A stretch of DNA of 34,037 bases from Saprospiraceae bacterium. GTDB taxonomy: Bacteria; Bacteroidota; Bacteroidia; Chitinophagales; Saprospiraceae. Both the position numbers and the translations under genes were made by a program. Location: positions 1,889 to 35,925 of the forward strand of contig JAHDHW010000040.1 of NCBI GenBank assembly GCA_020631105.1, given 5' to 3'. Position 1 is the first letter of the stretch; every line of letters begins with the position of its first letter. Positions 1 to 6,739 of this stretch are shown here, one piece after another. The notes below the pieces were generated by a model that was not told the origin of the DNA, searched no databases, and saw nothing but the letters and a program-made list of their open reading frames with translations.

Positions 1-78
1 TGTTATAGTACTGAACCCCGTTTTATCAGCGAGGCACCTCTGCGAATAAAAAAAATACACCCACGACCCCACTAACCC

Positions 79-133
79 ACTCACTCACCCCCTGTCTCAC
101 TGTCTCACCCACTGTTTCACTGTCTCACTCACC
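79..133. repeat. Low-complexity CTGTCTCAC-type tandem repeat
   Basis: The stretch upstream of the first gene is built from near-identical short units (CTGTCTCAC, CTGTTTCAC, CTCACTCAC) rich in C on one strand. Copies of CTG[T]YTCAC begin near 92, 100, 112 and 120. It looks like a degenerate microsatellite. No coding potential or stable hairpin is visible, and it ends just before the candidate promoter of the first gene. Confidence 0.6.
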
Positions 134-137
134 AATT

Positions 138-164
138 AAACATTTTTCCAATTCATACTTTTTA
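138..164 (+). promoter_or_regulatory. Candidate ECF-like promoter of the first gene (AAAC-N16-CTTTTTA)
   Basis: AAAC at 138-141 is followed by exactly 16 bases and then CTTTTTAG at 158-165. This matches the GAAC-N16-CTTTTTA elements before the genes at 4205 and 11158 except for the first base. The start codon lies 17 bases after the -10-like element, so the leader would be about 10 bases. This is a weaker match than the others in the family. Confidence 0.4.
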
Positions 165-181
165 GTAATAAATAAAAATTA

Positions 182-1453
182 ATGCGCACCAATATCCTCT
201 TAATTCAAATGATTTCCATCCTTATTTTAGCCCTATTTTTACACTCCTGCAGCAGGATGTCAGGTATGCCTAAGAACGTAGTACTAGAGCATATAGATGA
301 TCACCCGTCTGATTCGGTAAGGATAATTGCTACTGAAAGATATAAGAGCGGAATCATTAAGCCAATTTTCCAAGGGAAGAATTATCGTAAGGCCTGGGCC
401 ACACCAATTAAAGTACCAGTGCTATATTTGGATGAGTACGAAAATGGGTTGAAGCCGTTGGAAAAGGGAGGGGGGTTACAGACGCTCTCAATGGATTTGC
501 AAGGAAGTAATGATGTAGTATATACTTTGAGGAGTATTAATAAAAACCCGGAAGCTGCAGTACCTGAAGGGGCCAAAAAATGGAAAGTAGAAGATATTGT
601 ATACGATGCAATGTCAGCACAACACCCTTACGGTGCTATCGTAGTAGCAGCCTTAGCAGATGCTGTTCAGGTACAACATACCCATCCACAAGTATTTTAT
701 TTGCCGGAGCAATCTGCACTGGATTCATTTAATCAGGATTTTCGAAATAAATTATTCTTACTAGAGTACGAACCGGAAGGAAGCGGCAACTGGGTGAATC
801 TTCCAGGTGTCCAGAAGATTATTGATACCGAAGATGTTCAGGATGAGCTTGCTGAAAACCCCGACGCAAGGATCAATGAACGGGCGCTAGTTCGTGCCCG
901 ACTATTTGATCTGCTCATAGGTGATTGGGATCGACATTCAAAGCAATGGGGTTGGATAGAGCAATTACAAGCTGATGGCACAAAATTATATACGCCTTTG
1001 CCAACTGACCGGGATAATGCTTTTTATAATCCGGGTGGTTTGATTCCATGGATAATTACTCGACCTAAAGTGACTCCTTTTTTAAGACCATTCAAAAAGA
1101 AAATAGATTATGTCCCCGGTATGATCACGGCATTTGATCAATTCTTTTTGTTGCATGTCCCGGAATCGATTTTTATAGAAGAAGCTGAATACTTGCAAGC
1201 GGACTTAACGGATGAAGAAATTGAAAACGCTTTTGAAATATGGCCCGAGCAGTTTTATAAAATTGATGCTAAAAAAATGATTAAGAAAGTCATGGCCAGA
1301 AAAAGTAAATTACAAGAATATGCAATAGAACTGAAAGCGGCGATTGATGAACGAGGGCCACTAAGCAAACCACTGAAAGGCTCTTCAAAGCTCTATGTTG
1401 GACATCAAAATGTAGAGGAACCGAAATCATCAGATTTGACAGATAAACACTAA
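182..1453 (+). CDS. Lipoprotein with kinase-fold-like 'GDWDRH' motif
   Basis: The 423-residue protein begins with a lipoprotein signal: a hydrophobic segment ends in a Cys at about residue 23 (ALFLHSC), so it is probably anchored in the envelope. The recognisable part is around residues 240-285, where LFDLLIGDWDRHSKQWGW is followed by PLPTDRDNAFYNPGG. GDxDRH followed by a second acidic DRD resembles the catalytic and metal-binding segments of HipA/FAM20-like kinase folds. The same signature occurs in large Bacteroidota surface proteins. I infer a kinase-like fold and cannot say whether it is active or what its substrate is. It has its own candidate ECF-like promoter and converges on the guaD-like gene with only four bases between the stop codons. 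Confidence 0.7.
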   Translation: MRTNILLIQMISILILALFLHSCSRMSGMPKNVVLEHIDDHPSDSVRIIATERYKSGIIKPIFQGKNYRKAWATPIKVPVLYLDEYENGLKPLEKGGGLQTLSMDLQGSNDVVYTLRSINKNPEAAVPEGAKKWKVEDIVYDAMSAQHPYGAIVVAALADAVQVQHTHPQVFYLPEQSALDSFNQDFRNKLFLLEYEPEGSGNWVNLPGVQKIIDTEDVQDELAENPDARINERALVRARLFDLLIGDWDRHSKQWGWIEQLQADGTKLYTPLPTDRDNAFYNPGGLIPWIITRPKVTPFLRPFKKKIDYVPGMITAFDQFFLLHVPESIFIEEAEYLQADLTDEEIENAFEIWPEQFYKIDAKKMIKKVMARKSKLQEYAIELKAAIDERGPLSKPLKGSSKLYVGHQNVEEPKSSDLTDKH

Positions 1454-1457
1454 ATAT

Positions 1458-1928
1458 TTATTTCTTTTTCTTGAAGGCTTCCCACAGGTGAAATACTTCG
1501 AGACCAGCCTGCCTTTCCAGTTGTTCATAAGTTGTTTTTCGATGCATAGGACCTTTGCTTAATTCACTATAAATCTCTTCTACTCCAAATCCTGAAATTT
1601 CTTCTGCATCTTTATGTCTGGCAGCAAAGACAATTCTTTTTACGCCAGCATAATGTGCTGCAGCAGTACACATGGGGCAAGGTTCGCAAGAAGCATAGAG
1701 CGTAGCACCGGTAAGTTTATGATGGCCCAGGTTTTTTCCGGCTTTTCGTATTGCCATCACTTCAGCATGCGCAGTTGCATCCTTCTCTTTATAGATTTCA
1801 TTACTAGACTTGGCAATCACTTTTCCATCCAAAACAATGACGGCCCCAAAGGGGCCGCCAATGCCTTTTTTGATCCCTTTCTTGGCAACTTTTATTGCTG
1901 CGAGGATGTATTTCTTATCTTTTATCAT
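1458..1928 (-). CDS. guaD: Guanine deaminase / nucleoside deaminase family (CDA fold)
   Basis: This cytosolic zinc hydrolase of the cytidine/deoxycytidylate deaminase fold is 156 residues long, the same length as Bacillus GuaD. Its layout matches: IGGPFGAVIV near residue 23, the HAE zinc/proton-shuttle motif at H54-E56, and the PCPMC zinc site at C84/C87. GuaD converts guanine to xanthine. The related TadA (tRNA adenosine deaminase) shares both zinc motifs, but the GIGGPFGAVIV start and the length favour GuaD. It follows the OmpA-like lipoprotein by 14 bases and is probably co-transcribed with it, which would place a purine salvage enzyme under the envelope-stress promoter at 2666-2692. Substrate is inferred from similarity only. 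Confidence 0.8.
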   Translation of the reverse strand: MIKDKKYILAAIKVAKKGIKKGIGGPFGAVIVLDGKVIAKSSNEIYKEKDATAHAEVMAIRKAGKNLGHHKLTGATLYASCEPCPMCTAAAHYAGVKRIVFAARHKDAEEISGFGVEEIYSELSKGPMHRKTTYEQLERQAGLEVFHLWEAFKKKK

Positions 1929-1942
1929 AGTTGCGTAAGCTA

Positions 1943-2617
1943 TTAATCTTCCAGGTCTCCACGTTCTGCAGATTTCTTTAATTTGTCATTTGCATAGATA
2001 GCGAGCTCAACTCTTCGATTTTGTTTTCGACCGGCTTCTGAGCCATTATCTGCAATGGGTAAAGACTCACCATAACCTTCAATAATAAACCGTCGACTAT
2101 CTACACCATCATTTACCAGAACATTACGGACAGACTTCGCCCGATTTTCTGATAATTCCATGTTATAGCTTTCTGAGCCAGAGCTGTCGGTATGCCCTTG
2201 CAAAAGAACTTCGGTGTCTTCATATTTTTGCAGGATTTCAGCCAGCTCGTCTAGCTCTGATTTTGTGCCTGCACTTACATTAAATGAATTTAAGTCAAAT
2301 AATAAACCAGAGTCGAAAGTCAGTAATATCCCTTCTCCGACACGCTCCACTTTTACACCTTCGAGATCCCGTTGTATTTCTTCTGCTTGTCGATCCATGT
2401 AACGACCGATAAGATACCCGGCAGTTCCTCCAACAGCAGCACCAATGATAACTCCAGCAGCAGTGTTTCCTGCTTTTTTACCGATGACACCTCCTAATGC
2501 AGCTCCCGAGGTAGCGCCGATTGTTGTTCCTTTGGCTTTGTTGCTCCAGTTACAAGAAAAGCCCAGACAGCAGATCATCAGGCATATAAAAGTTGATTTT
2601 AAAGAAAAATTTTTCAT
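1943..2617 (-). CDS. OmpA-family lipoprotein with glycine-zipper region
   Basis: The 224-residue outer-membrane lipoprotein starts with a signal ending in a lipobox (LGFSC, Cys22). A glycine-zipper stretch follows at about residues 33-72 (repeated GxxxG in GATSGAALGGVIGKKAG and AAVGGTAGYLIG). A C-terminal OmpA-like peptidoglycan-binding domain spans about residues 95-210, with LLQGHTDSSGSESYN, LSENRAKSVRNVL and GYGESLPIADN...GRKQNRRVE. The domain order is that of YiaD-type proteins. The role is envelope-to-peptidoglycan tethering. It is the first gene of a likely two-gene unit with the downstream deaminase. A GAAC-N16-AGTTTTA element lies 48 bases upstream. Confidence 0.9.
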   Translation of the reverse strand: MKNFSLKSTFICLMICCLGFSCNWSNKAKGTTIGATSGAALGGVIGKKAGNTAAGVIIGAAVGGTAGYLIGRYMDRQAEEIQRDLEGVKVERVGEGILLTFDSGLLFDLNSFNVSAGTKSELDELAEILQKYEDTEVLLQGHTDSSGSESYNMELSENRAKSVRNVLVNDGVDSRRFIIEGYGESLPIADNGSEAGRKQNRRVELAIYANDKLKKSAERGDLED

Positions 2618-2665
2618 GTAGATAGAATTTGGTTTAGTTAGTAGATGTGCAAGATGTTACGGTGG

Positions 2666-2692
2666 TAAAACTAATAACATTCTCGTATGTTC
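2666..2692 (-). promoter_or_regulatory. Candidate ECF-like promoter of the OmpA-like gene
   Basis: On the minus strand this reads GAAC, 16 bases, AGTTTTA. It agrees with the GAAC-N16-C[G/T]TT[C/T]TA family except for the first base of the -10-like part. It lies 48 bases upstream of the start codon. A separate standard Bacteroidota-like -7 box (TAGTTTTG, minus strand, 2721-2728) lies about 55 bases further upstream and is an alternative. Confidence 0.45.
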
Positions 2693-2840
2693 AACGGAAT
2701 TCCGGCTATAAACCCTAAGTCAAAACTATAATTTGACGAGTGGAAAAAAATATTTATTTTTTTTGGAGAAGATTGAACAATACAATCATTTACCCTTTCT
2801 ACATCTGAGAATTAAGCAAAACTGTGAACCACTACAACAT

Positions 2841-3092
2841 AATTAACTCAAGTTGCGCTGAGTTGTAACTTGAATTAACTAAATATAGCTAAGACAAAAG
2901 AGTCCCAGCTTTCCGTCTGTTTCACTTGTGTGAGGAGGCGGAACTGGGGCTTACTTAATCGTGTTAAAGATAGTGTCTTATAGTGTGCAATGGCTTTAAA
3001 AGGATCGTGATTGCAAATCACCGGTATAAAATCTTAAGTCATTGTAAAATGAATTGACTGGGGAGTGATCTGACTCCCTTAGTCAATTTTTT
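2841..3092 (+). ncRNA. Candidate structured non-coding RNA
   Basis: The 679-base gap between 2618 and 3296 has no credible protein gene but holds a run of four stem-loops on the + strand. (1) 2840-2881 is a long A/T-rich stem with 13 of 15 positions paired, with an alternative AACTCA/TGAGTT pairing inside it. (2) 2901-2951 is a hairpin of about 20 pairs opening with AGTCCCAG/CTGGGGCT and closing on a TTGT loop. (3) 2988-3044 has a 9-base outer stem, CAATGGCTT/AAGTCATTG, around the inner hairpin GTGA-loop-TCAC. (4) 3052-3092 is a strong terminator. No tmRNA, RNase P, SRP or rRNA signature was recognised, and I could not assign it to 6S RNA. The 5' end is not defined: a promoter is not clear. 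Confidence 0.5.
3052..3092 (+). terminator. Rho-independent terminator of the candidate ncRNA
   Basis: AATTGACT and AGTCAATT form the base of the hairpin. GGGGAGT and ACTCCC continue it around a GATCTG loop, and six T follow. It reads on the + strand although both flanking protein genes are on the minus strand, so a + strand transcript is expected upstream. Confidence 0.8.
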
Positions 3093-3151
3093 AAAGACAT
3101 TATTTAATTAAAATATTTCCTCCAAAGTGTCCCAAAGTTAATACATGGTAG

Positions 3152-3187
3152 AAGCTGAATGAATCAATTGATTTATTCAGCTTTTTT
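3152..3187 (+). terminator. Second + strand terminator-like hairpin
   Basis: AGCTGAAT...ATTCAGCT pairs around an A/T-rich inner part and is followed by CTTTTTTA. It lies 60 bases after the first terminator with no gene between, so it is probably a back-up terminator for the same transcript. Confidence 0.6.
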
Positions 3188-3235
3188 ATGTGTTAATTTG
3201 AGTGAAGTTGTAGGAAGAAACTAGAAATGGCTTAA

Positions 3236-3275
3236 AACAAAAAGAGAGCGTTTCAACAGAAACACTCTCTTTAAA
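3236..3275 (-). terminator. Terminator of the helical-bundle protein gene
   Basis: On the minus strand GAGAGTGTTTC pairs with GAAACGCTCTC around a TGTT loop and is followed by TTTTTG. It starts 21 bases after the stop codon at 3297. Confidence 0.75.
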
Positions 3276-3296
3276 TTTATGAATTTATTTGGTTAG

Positions 3297-3770
3297 TTAT
3301 GCTGCAATTGTACTTTGGCTTTTTAATGCTTTGATTTCAACATCTAAGTTGTCAAGGTGTAGGTATACAGTTTTTTCGTAGTCTACAATTTGATTGTGTA
3401 GTTTGATGTTTTTATGGAATTTTTTTAAGACGGGATTTATGTTTTGTAGGATTTTAATTTCAGCTTGCCAAAGGTGTTCCAGGATTTTTGATTTATCATT
3501 TACGATTAGGTTAATGACTATTTTTTGCCAGCGACTTTCGATGTAGTTTTTTACTTCGTGAAATGGTTTATTGCTTAAGTTGTCGGGGTTATTTTGGCTT
3601 AATATTCCTTTGAAAAAATATTCATGATTCTTTCTCATTTCCGAGACAATACTAATAATGTATTCGTCAGTTGTGATATCTTCAATGCGTTGGTAGTTTT
3701 TAGCAGTACTTTTTTGTAAAGCTAATAATCGCTTAAAATGTGTCTGAAAATTATTCCTTTGAAAAAACAT
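3297..3770 (-). CDS. PA2169/DUF2383-like four-helix-bundle protein
   Basis: This is a 157-residue all-alpha, soluble protein with no signal peptide. Its pattern of amphipathic helices, with a segment NDKSKILEHLWQAEIKILQNINPVL near residues 90-115, resembles the NDKxxxLxxxxxAE signature of the PA2169 (DUF2383) family, a ferritin-like helical bundle of unknown biochemical role found in stress loci. A second protein of the same type is encoded at 5415-5891. It is monocistronic: terminators lie on both sides. No clear copy of the shared ECF-like promoter was found upstream. The family assignment is by eye and moderate. Confidence 0.6.
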   Translation of the reverse strand: MFFQRNNFQTHFKRLLALQKSTAKNYQRIEDITTDEYIISIVSEMRKNHEYFFKGILSQNNPDNLSNKPFHEVKNYIESRWQKIVINLIVNDKSKILEHLWQAEIKILQNINPVLKKFHKNIKLHNQIVDYEKTVYLHLDNLDVEIKALKSQSTIAA

Positions 3771-3823
3771 GATGAATTAAATTTGAGTAGTAATATCTGA
3801 TTGAGTCGAAAGATTTTTGAGTG

Positions 3824-3870
3824 TTAAAATAGCACCTTGATAAATAAGTTAATCGAGGTGCTATTTTTTA
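3824..3870 (-). terminator. Terminator of the DUF1328 gene (symmetric)
   Basis: AAAATAGCACCT and AGGTGCTATTTT form a 12-base stem with further pairing inside. On the minus strand it lies 17 bases after the DUF1328 stop codon and ends in TTTTAACA. On the + strand it is followed by six T, so it could also work in that direction. Confidence 0.75.
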
Positions 3871-3887
3871 TTTAGAGAGTTGAAGTC

Positions 3888-4052
3888 TTAGACTTTTCTA
3901 ACTGCATTTGAGACTAAACTTAATACTGCTAAGACTACAAATACCCAGAATAATATTTTAGCAATTCCGGCAGCACCTGCGGCGATCCCACCAAAACCAA
4001 ATATACCAGCGATAATTGCGACAACGAAAAAGATTAGAGCGTAACGTAACAT
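3888..4052 (-). CDS. DUF1328 (YtjA-type) small membrane protein
   Basis: A 54-residue peptide was read directly from the minus strand, [18 protein letters not shown] at the start and [12 protein letters not shown] at the end. It has two hydrophobic helices separated by a Gly/Ala-rich turn ([14 protein letters not shown]), which is the signature of the DUF1328/YtjA family of about 50-60 residues. Members are inner-membrane peptides of unknown function and are commonly found among general-stress genes. It is preceded by the strong shared promoter element at 4129-4155 with a leader of about 70 bases, and followed by a terminator, so it is a single-gene unit. Confidence 0.9.
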   Translation of the reverse strand: MLRYALIFFVVAIIAGIFGFGGIAAGAAGIAKILFWVFVVLAVLSLVSNAVRKV

Positions 4053-4128
4053 AATTTTAAAGTTTTAAGGTTTTTTAAATGAAATAAATAGTTTAAATGT
4101 AAATAGGATTATTTGATTGTTGTGTCGC

Positions 4129-4155
4129 TAGAACGGGGCAAGATCTTAATTGTTC
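4129..4155 (-). promoter_or_regulatory. ECF-like promoter of the DUF1328 gene (conserved copy 1)
   Basis: On the minus strand this is GAAC-N16-CGTTCTA, continuing as GCGAC. The + strand block GTCGCTAGAACGG at 4124-4136 is identical in front of dps (8272) and baeRF (11074). TGTTC follows at the same 14-base distance in all three. The layout fits an extracytoplasmic-function sigma promoter. Confidence 0.75.
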
Positions 4156-4166
4156 GAAATGAAGTT

Positions 4167-4193
4167 GAACTTTCTTTTTATTCAGTCTTTTTA
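4167..4193 (+). promoter_or_regulatory. Divergent ECF-like promoter of the TonB-C lipoprotein gene
   Basis: GAAC at 4167-4170 is followed by 16 bases and CTTTTTA at 4187-4193. The same GAAC-N16-CTTTTTA occurs before the divergent gene at 11158. The start codon is 11 bases after the -10-like element, so the predicted leader is only a few bases long. Confidence 0.65.
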
Positions 4194-4204
4194 CTTTAAA
4201 AAAA

Positions 4205-4846
4205 ATGAATAAAATTATTTTTCTGTTTGCTAGCTTATTAATGATTTCTTGTGGACAACCTGCTAATGTTGATCCGGTTAATGAGATACAAGAAGATACT
4301 ACAATCTTTTCCCGGATGACTACTTTTGAGAGAGATGATTTGACAAGGGATGCAACACTTACTCCCTTAAGTAATCAAGATCCGGATCATTATATTTATG
4401 ACTGGTCCGTTGATAAAGCAAACTTTACAGAGCAAGTACCTAGGGTGAATTTTCAGGCGATTAAATTGGATTCCAGTAAAACTGTAAACCCCATATCTTA
4501 TGAGGTGACCAAAATTAATCGGCCGCCACTTTTTGATGCGGATTGTTTACAGGCTAATCGTCCTGTTGAATGTTCTAATAAAAAGTTAAAATCATTTATT
4601 CAATCTGTAGTTGATAGTTTTCAGGAAGAAGATGAATTCACGAATGATTACGAATTAGTGACTTTTGTAATTAATGAAAATGGGGAAATACTAGGAGATA
4701 TATTTATCGCACCCCAGGAAAAAACTTGTAGGGTTTGTACAAAGGTTGCAGCTCAAGTAGTTACAAAGATGCAAGACTGGGTGCCTGCGATAAGAAACGA
4801 AAAACCAGTAAGTGTCCGAATACAGGTGCCAGTACGATTTAGGTAA
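4205..4846 (+). CDS. Lipoprotein with TonB C-terminal-like domain
   Basis: The 213-residue protein has a lipoprotein signal (LLMISC, Cys at residue 16), so the start at 4205 is well fixed. The C-terminal 90 residues resemble the TonB C-terminal fold: VTFVINENGEILGD, then AAQVVTKMQDWVPAIRNEKPVS, then IQVPVRF. Unlike true TonB it is lipid-anchored, not held by an N-terminal membrane helix with a Pro-rich arm, so it is unlikely to power transport and more likely a periplasmic binding or assembly domain. Four Cys near the domain (DCLQ, ECSN, CRVC) could form disulfides. Its promoter faces that of DUF1328 and it ends in a strong terminator. Confidence 0.8.
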   Translation: MNKIIFLFASLLMISCGQPANVDPVNEIQEDTTIFSRMTTFERDDLTRDATLTPLSNQDPDHYIYDWSVDKANFTEQVPRVNFQAIKLDSSKTVNPISYEVTKINRPPLFDADCLQANRPVECSNKKLKSFIQSVVDSFQEEDEFTNDYELVTFVINENGEILGDIFIAPQEKTCRVCTKVAAQVVTKMQDWVPAIRNEKPVSVRIQVPVRFR

Positions 4847-4850
4847 AATT

Positions 4851-4889
4851 AAAAAACTCCTTAGTAGATAATGCTAAGGAGTTTTTTTA
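4851..4889. terminator. Bidirectional terminator between convergent genes
   Basis: AAAAAACTCCTTA and TAAGGAGTTTTTTT form a 13-base stem with T-runs on both strands. It serves the lipoprotein gene on the + strand and, 52 bases past its stop codon, the PepSY-like gene on the minus strand. Confidence 0.85.
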
Positions 4890-4940
4890 ATTATTCTAGA
4901 GTTCTTTCGTTCGCTGAATTGCAGTCTTGATTTAATTTAA

Positions 4941-5375
4941 TTAGTTAATTCGAATACCGTCAGCATTAAATTCTATATCCATTTTTTTACCATCCTTTTT
5001 GAATTCTATGTCATAGAATAAACCTTTGGAATGGTGTTCTACTTTTTCCATTTCTACGATTTTATATTTATCAAAATCTTTTTCAATTGCTTTTTCAACG
5101 GCCTTGGGTAAGTCTTTTTTCTTAACCCTTGTTTCAGTTTCTATCCATTGTCCGTCTGGGGAGAAATCTGCATTATATTTAATGCCTTTCTTTTTAAAGT
5201 TGGCTTCAAAGTTTCCGTTCTTGTCTGTGTGCCAGTCGGGGTCATTTTCTCCAGGGTATTTTTGTTGAAAAGTCTGCTTCACTGCTTCTGGAGTTTGATC
5301 ATTAGTTTCAGGGTTGTTTTCGCATGCTGCAAAAATAAAAAGTGTAGACAAGAGAATTAATATTGAGTATTTCAT
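4941..5375 (-). CDS. PepSY-like (BLIP-type) lipoprotein
   Basis: The 144-residue protein has a lipoprotein signal ending FIFAAC (Cys19). Its body has two similar halves, each with a DF/EF-K-KDG/KKG-beta pattern: FEANFKKKGIKYNADFSPDGQWIETETRV and FYDIEFKKDGKKMDIEFNADGIRI. This is the repeat layout of the 'putative beta-lactamase-inhibitor-like, PepSY-like' family common in Bacteroidota periplasms. The biochemical role is unknown. It lies 39 bases downstream of the DUF2383-like gene on the same strand and may be co-transcribed with it. Confidence 0.8.
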   Translation of the reverse strand: MKYSILILLSTLFIFAACENNPETNDQTPEAVKQTFQQKYPGENDPDWHTDKNGNFEANFKKKGIKYNADFSPDGQWIETETRVKKKDLPKAVEKAIEKDFDKYKIVEMEKVEHHSKGLFYDIEFKKDGKKMDIEFNADGIRIN

Positions 5376-5414
5376 TGTATTGTTTTTAAACGAAGAATAG
5401 GATTTATAAGGGAT

Positions 5415-5891
5415 TTAAATATTATCAAAAAAAGAGTTGTCCTCTATTTGTGAAAGAAGACTGTTGATTTCTACATTCCAATGTAAACCTGCGATAGTGT
5501 CTCTTTGGTTTTTTAATAGTCGTCTGGTAGAGTTTGGTAATATAGGAATGCGAAGCAAACGATCATATTCGTTTTTGCAAGTACGCTCTGCTTTTTCGCA
5601 AGCTTCTAAAAGAGAGGAAGTTTGTTTATTTTTTATCATTTTAGAATTGACGATGATCCAGGGGTTGATATTAAGGTGTTCTAATTGTTGTGCCTCATAT
5701 ATTTTACCACCCAGTTTTTTGATCTCCTCTTTAATCTGATTTCCCAGGACATACCTTTCATTTACTTTTCGGTGAAAAAATTCATGGGTATCAGTATGGC
5801 TTATCTTATTGGCGACTATACGATATTGCTTTAAGGTGTCGTAGTTCTTTTTTAATAAAATATTGAGTTGTTGAATAATGTATTCTCCCAT
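5415..5891 (-). CDS. PA2169/DUF2383-like four-helix-bundle protein
   Basis: This is a 158-residue, all-helical, cytosolic protein. The start chosen is the Met at 5891 because an upstream in-frame start at 5951 would sit inside the terminator hairpin of the preceding gene and adds a poorly matching leader. The core has LNILLKKNYDTLKQYRIVA, then LGNQIKEEIKKLGGK, then an acidic helix LLEACEKAERTCKNEYDRLL and a last helix with Q-x-x-x-x-x-LHWNVE. That order matches the PA2169/DUF2383 family better than the relative at 3297. The function is unknown; the fold is ferritin-like. Confidence 0.7.
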   Translation of the reverse strand: MGEYIIQQLNILLKKNYDTLKQYRIVANKISHTDTHEFFHRKVNERYVLGNQIKEEIKKLGGKIYEAQQLEHLNINPWIIVNSKMIKNKQTSSLLEACEKAERTCKNEYDRLLRIPILPNSTRRLLKNQRDTIAGLHWNVEINSLLSQIEDNSFFDNI

Positions 5892-5933
5892 GTTCAAAAT
5901 GTGTTGAATGAAAAATATTTTATTTGAAAGAGA

Positions 5934-5971
5934 AAAGCACCTGACAATCAAGAGTTGTCCAGTGCTTTTTT
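5934..5971 (-). terminator. Terminator after the coiled-coil secreted protein gene
   Basis: AAAGCAC-CTG-ACAA pairs with TTGT-CCA-GTGCTTT around TCAAGAG. On the minus strand the run CTTTTCTCTTTC follows. On the + strand six T follow, so it may be bidirectional. Confidence 0.65.
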
Positions 5972-6000
5972 GGTTTTTACATTAGCATTTTAATGCTTGT

Positions 6001-6711
6001 TTATTTAGGGTTGTCAGATAAAAGTTTGAGCTGACTATTGATCTTATCTAGTTCAGATTTTACCTTCTGTAATTCTTCTTCACTATCCATCAGTTTGCTA
6101 CTGGTTTTGCTTAACTCCTCTGTTAATTCCTCGTTTTCGGCCCGTAGTTTTTCGATCTCTTCAAGCTTTTTTTGAATGTCATCTTTGTTATCAGCAATGT
6201 CATCCTTTAGATCTGCTTTTTCTTCTCTGTAATCTTCAACGACGTCGTTAACATCTTGAACTTGCTCGGTGTAGTATCCGGGTAAGTAATCGTCAATGAA
6301 TGCTATCATTGTTGATCTTAGATTTGAATAGTCCTGATAGTTTTCATCAGGGCTTACAGGAATGCTATAACCATATGCTCCGAAAAAACTTATTTTAGTG
6401 CGATTACCTTCTTCGATTACTTTAGCAAAGAAGTCCATCTTTTTATCACTGATAGAATTAATTCTTATCTCTTCGGCGTAGAGTACGTCTTTGTTAGACA
6501 AAAAGCCAATGCCTTTTAATTTTACATCATATCGATCTTTAAAGAAATCTTTTAATTCCTTTTTTGTTGCCTTACTGTCAGGCTCGATATAGATGGAATA
6601 AGATGGGTACTGTTTCTTTTCGTATTCAACCTGGTCTTGTACAATGTCAATAGTTTGAGCGTTAGTGGAGAAGGTTAATGAAAATAATAAAAGAGCGAAA
6701 ATATATTTCAT
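6001..6711 (-). CDS. Secreted protein with C-terminal coiled coil
   Basis: The 236-residue protein has a signal peptide (MKYIFALLLFSLTFSTNAQ, cleavage after A). A mixed alpha/beta domain spans about 20-150, and a long charged heptad-rich coiled coil covers about 153-232 (KKLEEIEKLRAENEELTEEL and similar). I do not recognise the globular domain. The coiled coil suggests oligomerisation or a spacer in the periplasm. It is the last gene of a same-strand run DUF4199 - 103-residue protein - this gene, with gaps of 11 and 28 bases, closed by the terminator at 5934-5971. Confidence 0.7.
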   Translation of the reverse strand: MKYIFALLLFSLTFSTNAQTIDIVQDQVEYEKKQYPSYSIYIEPDSKATKKELKDFFKDRYDVKLKGIGFLSNKDVLYAEEIRINSISDKKMDFFAKVIEEGNRTKISFFGAYGYSIPVSPDENYQDYSNLRSTMIAFIDDYLPGYYTEQVQDVNDVVEDYREEKADLKDDIADNKDDIQKKLEEIEKLRAENEELTEELSKTSSKLMDSEEELQKVKSELDKINSQLKLLSDNPK

Positions 6712-6739
6712 GATTGTATTTTTTTGTTAGGTTAAAAAA

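Noticed and set aside
2988-3060. A tRNA-Cys gene
   Set aside because: The anticodon-like loop is good but there is no D-arm, no T-arm (TTCRA) and no CCA; the element is only 57 bases. It is kept only as part of a candidate ncRNA.
3824-3850. A further ECF-like promoter before the helical-bundle gene at 3770
   Set aside because: TAAC-N16-TATTTTA is present on the minus strand, but the -10-like part mismatches and it lies inside a terminator stem.
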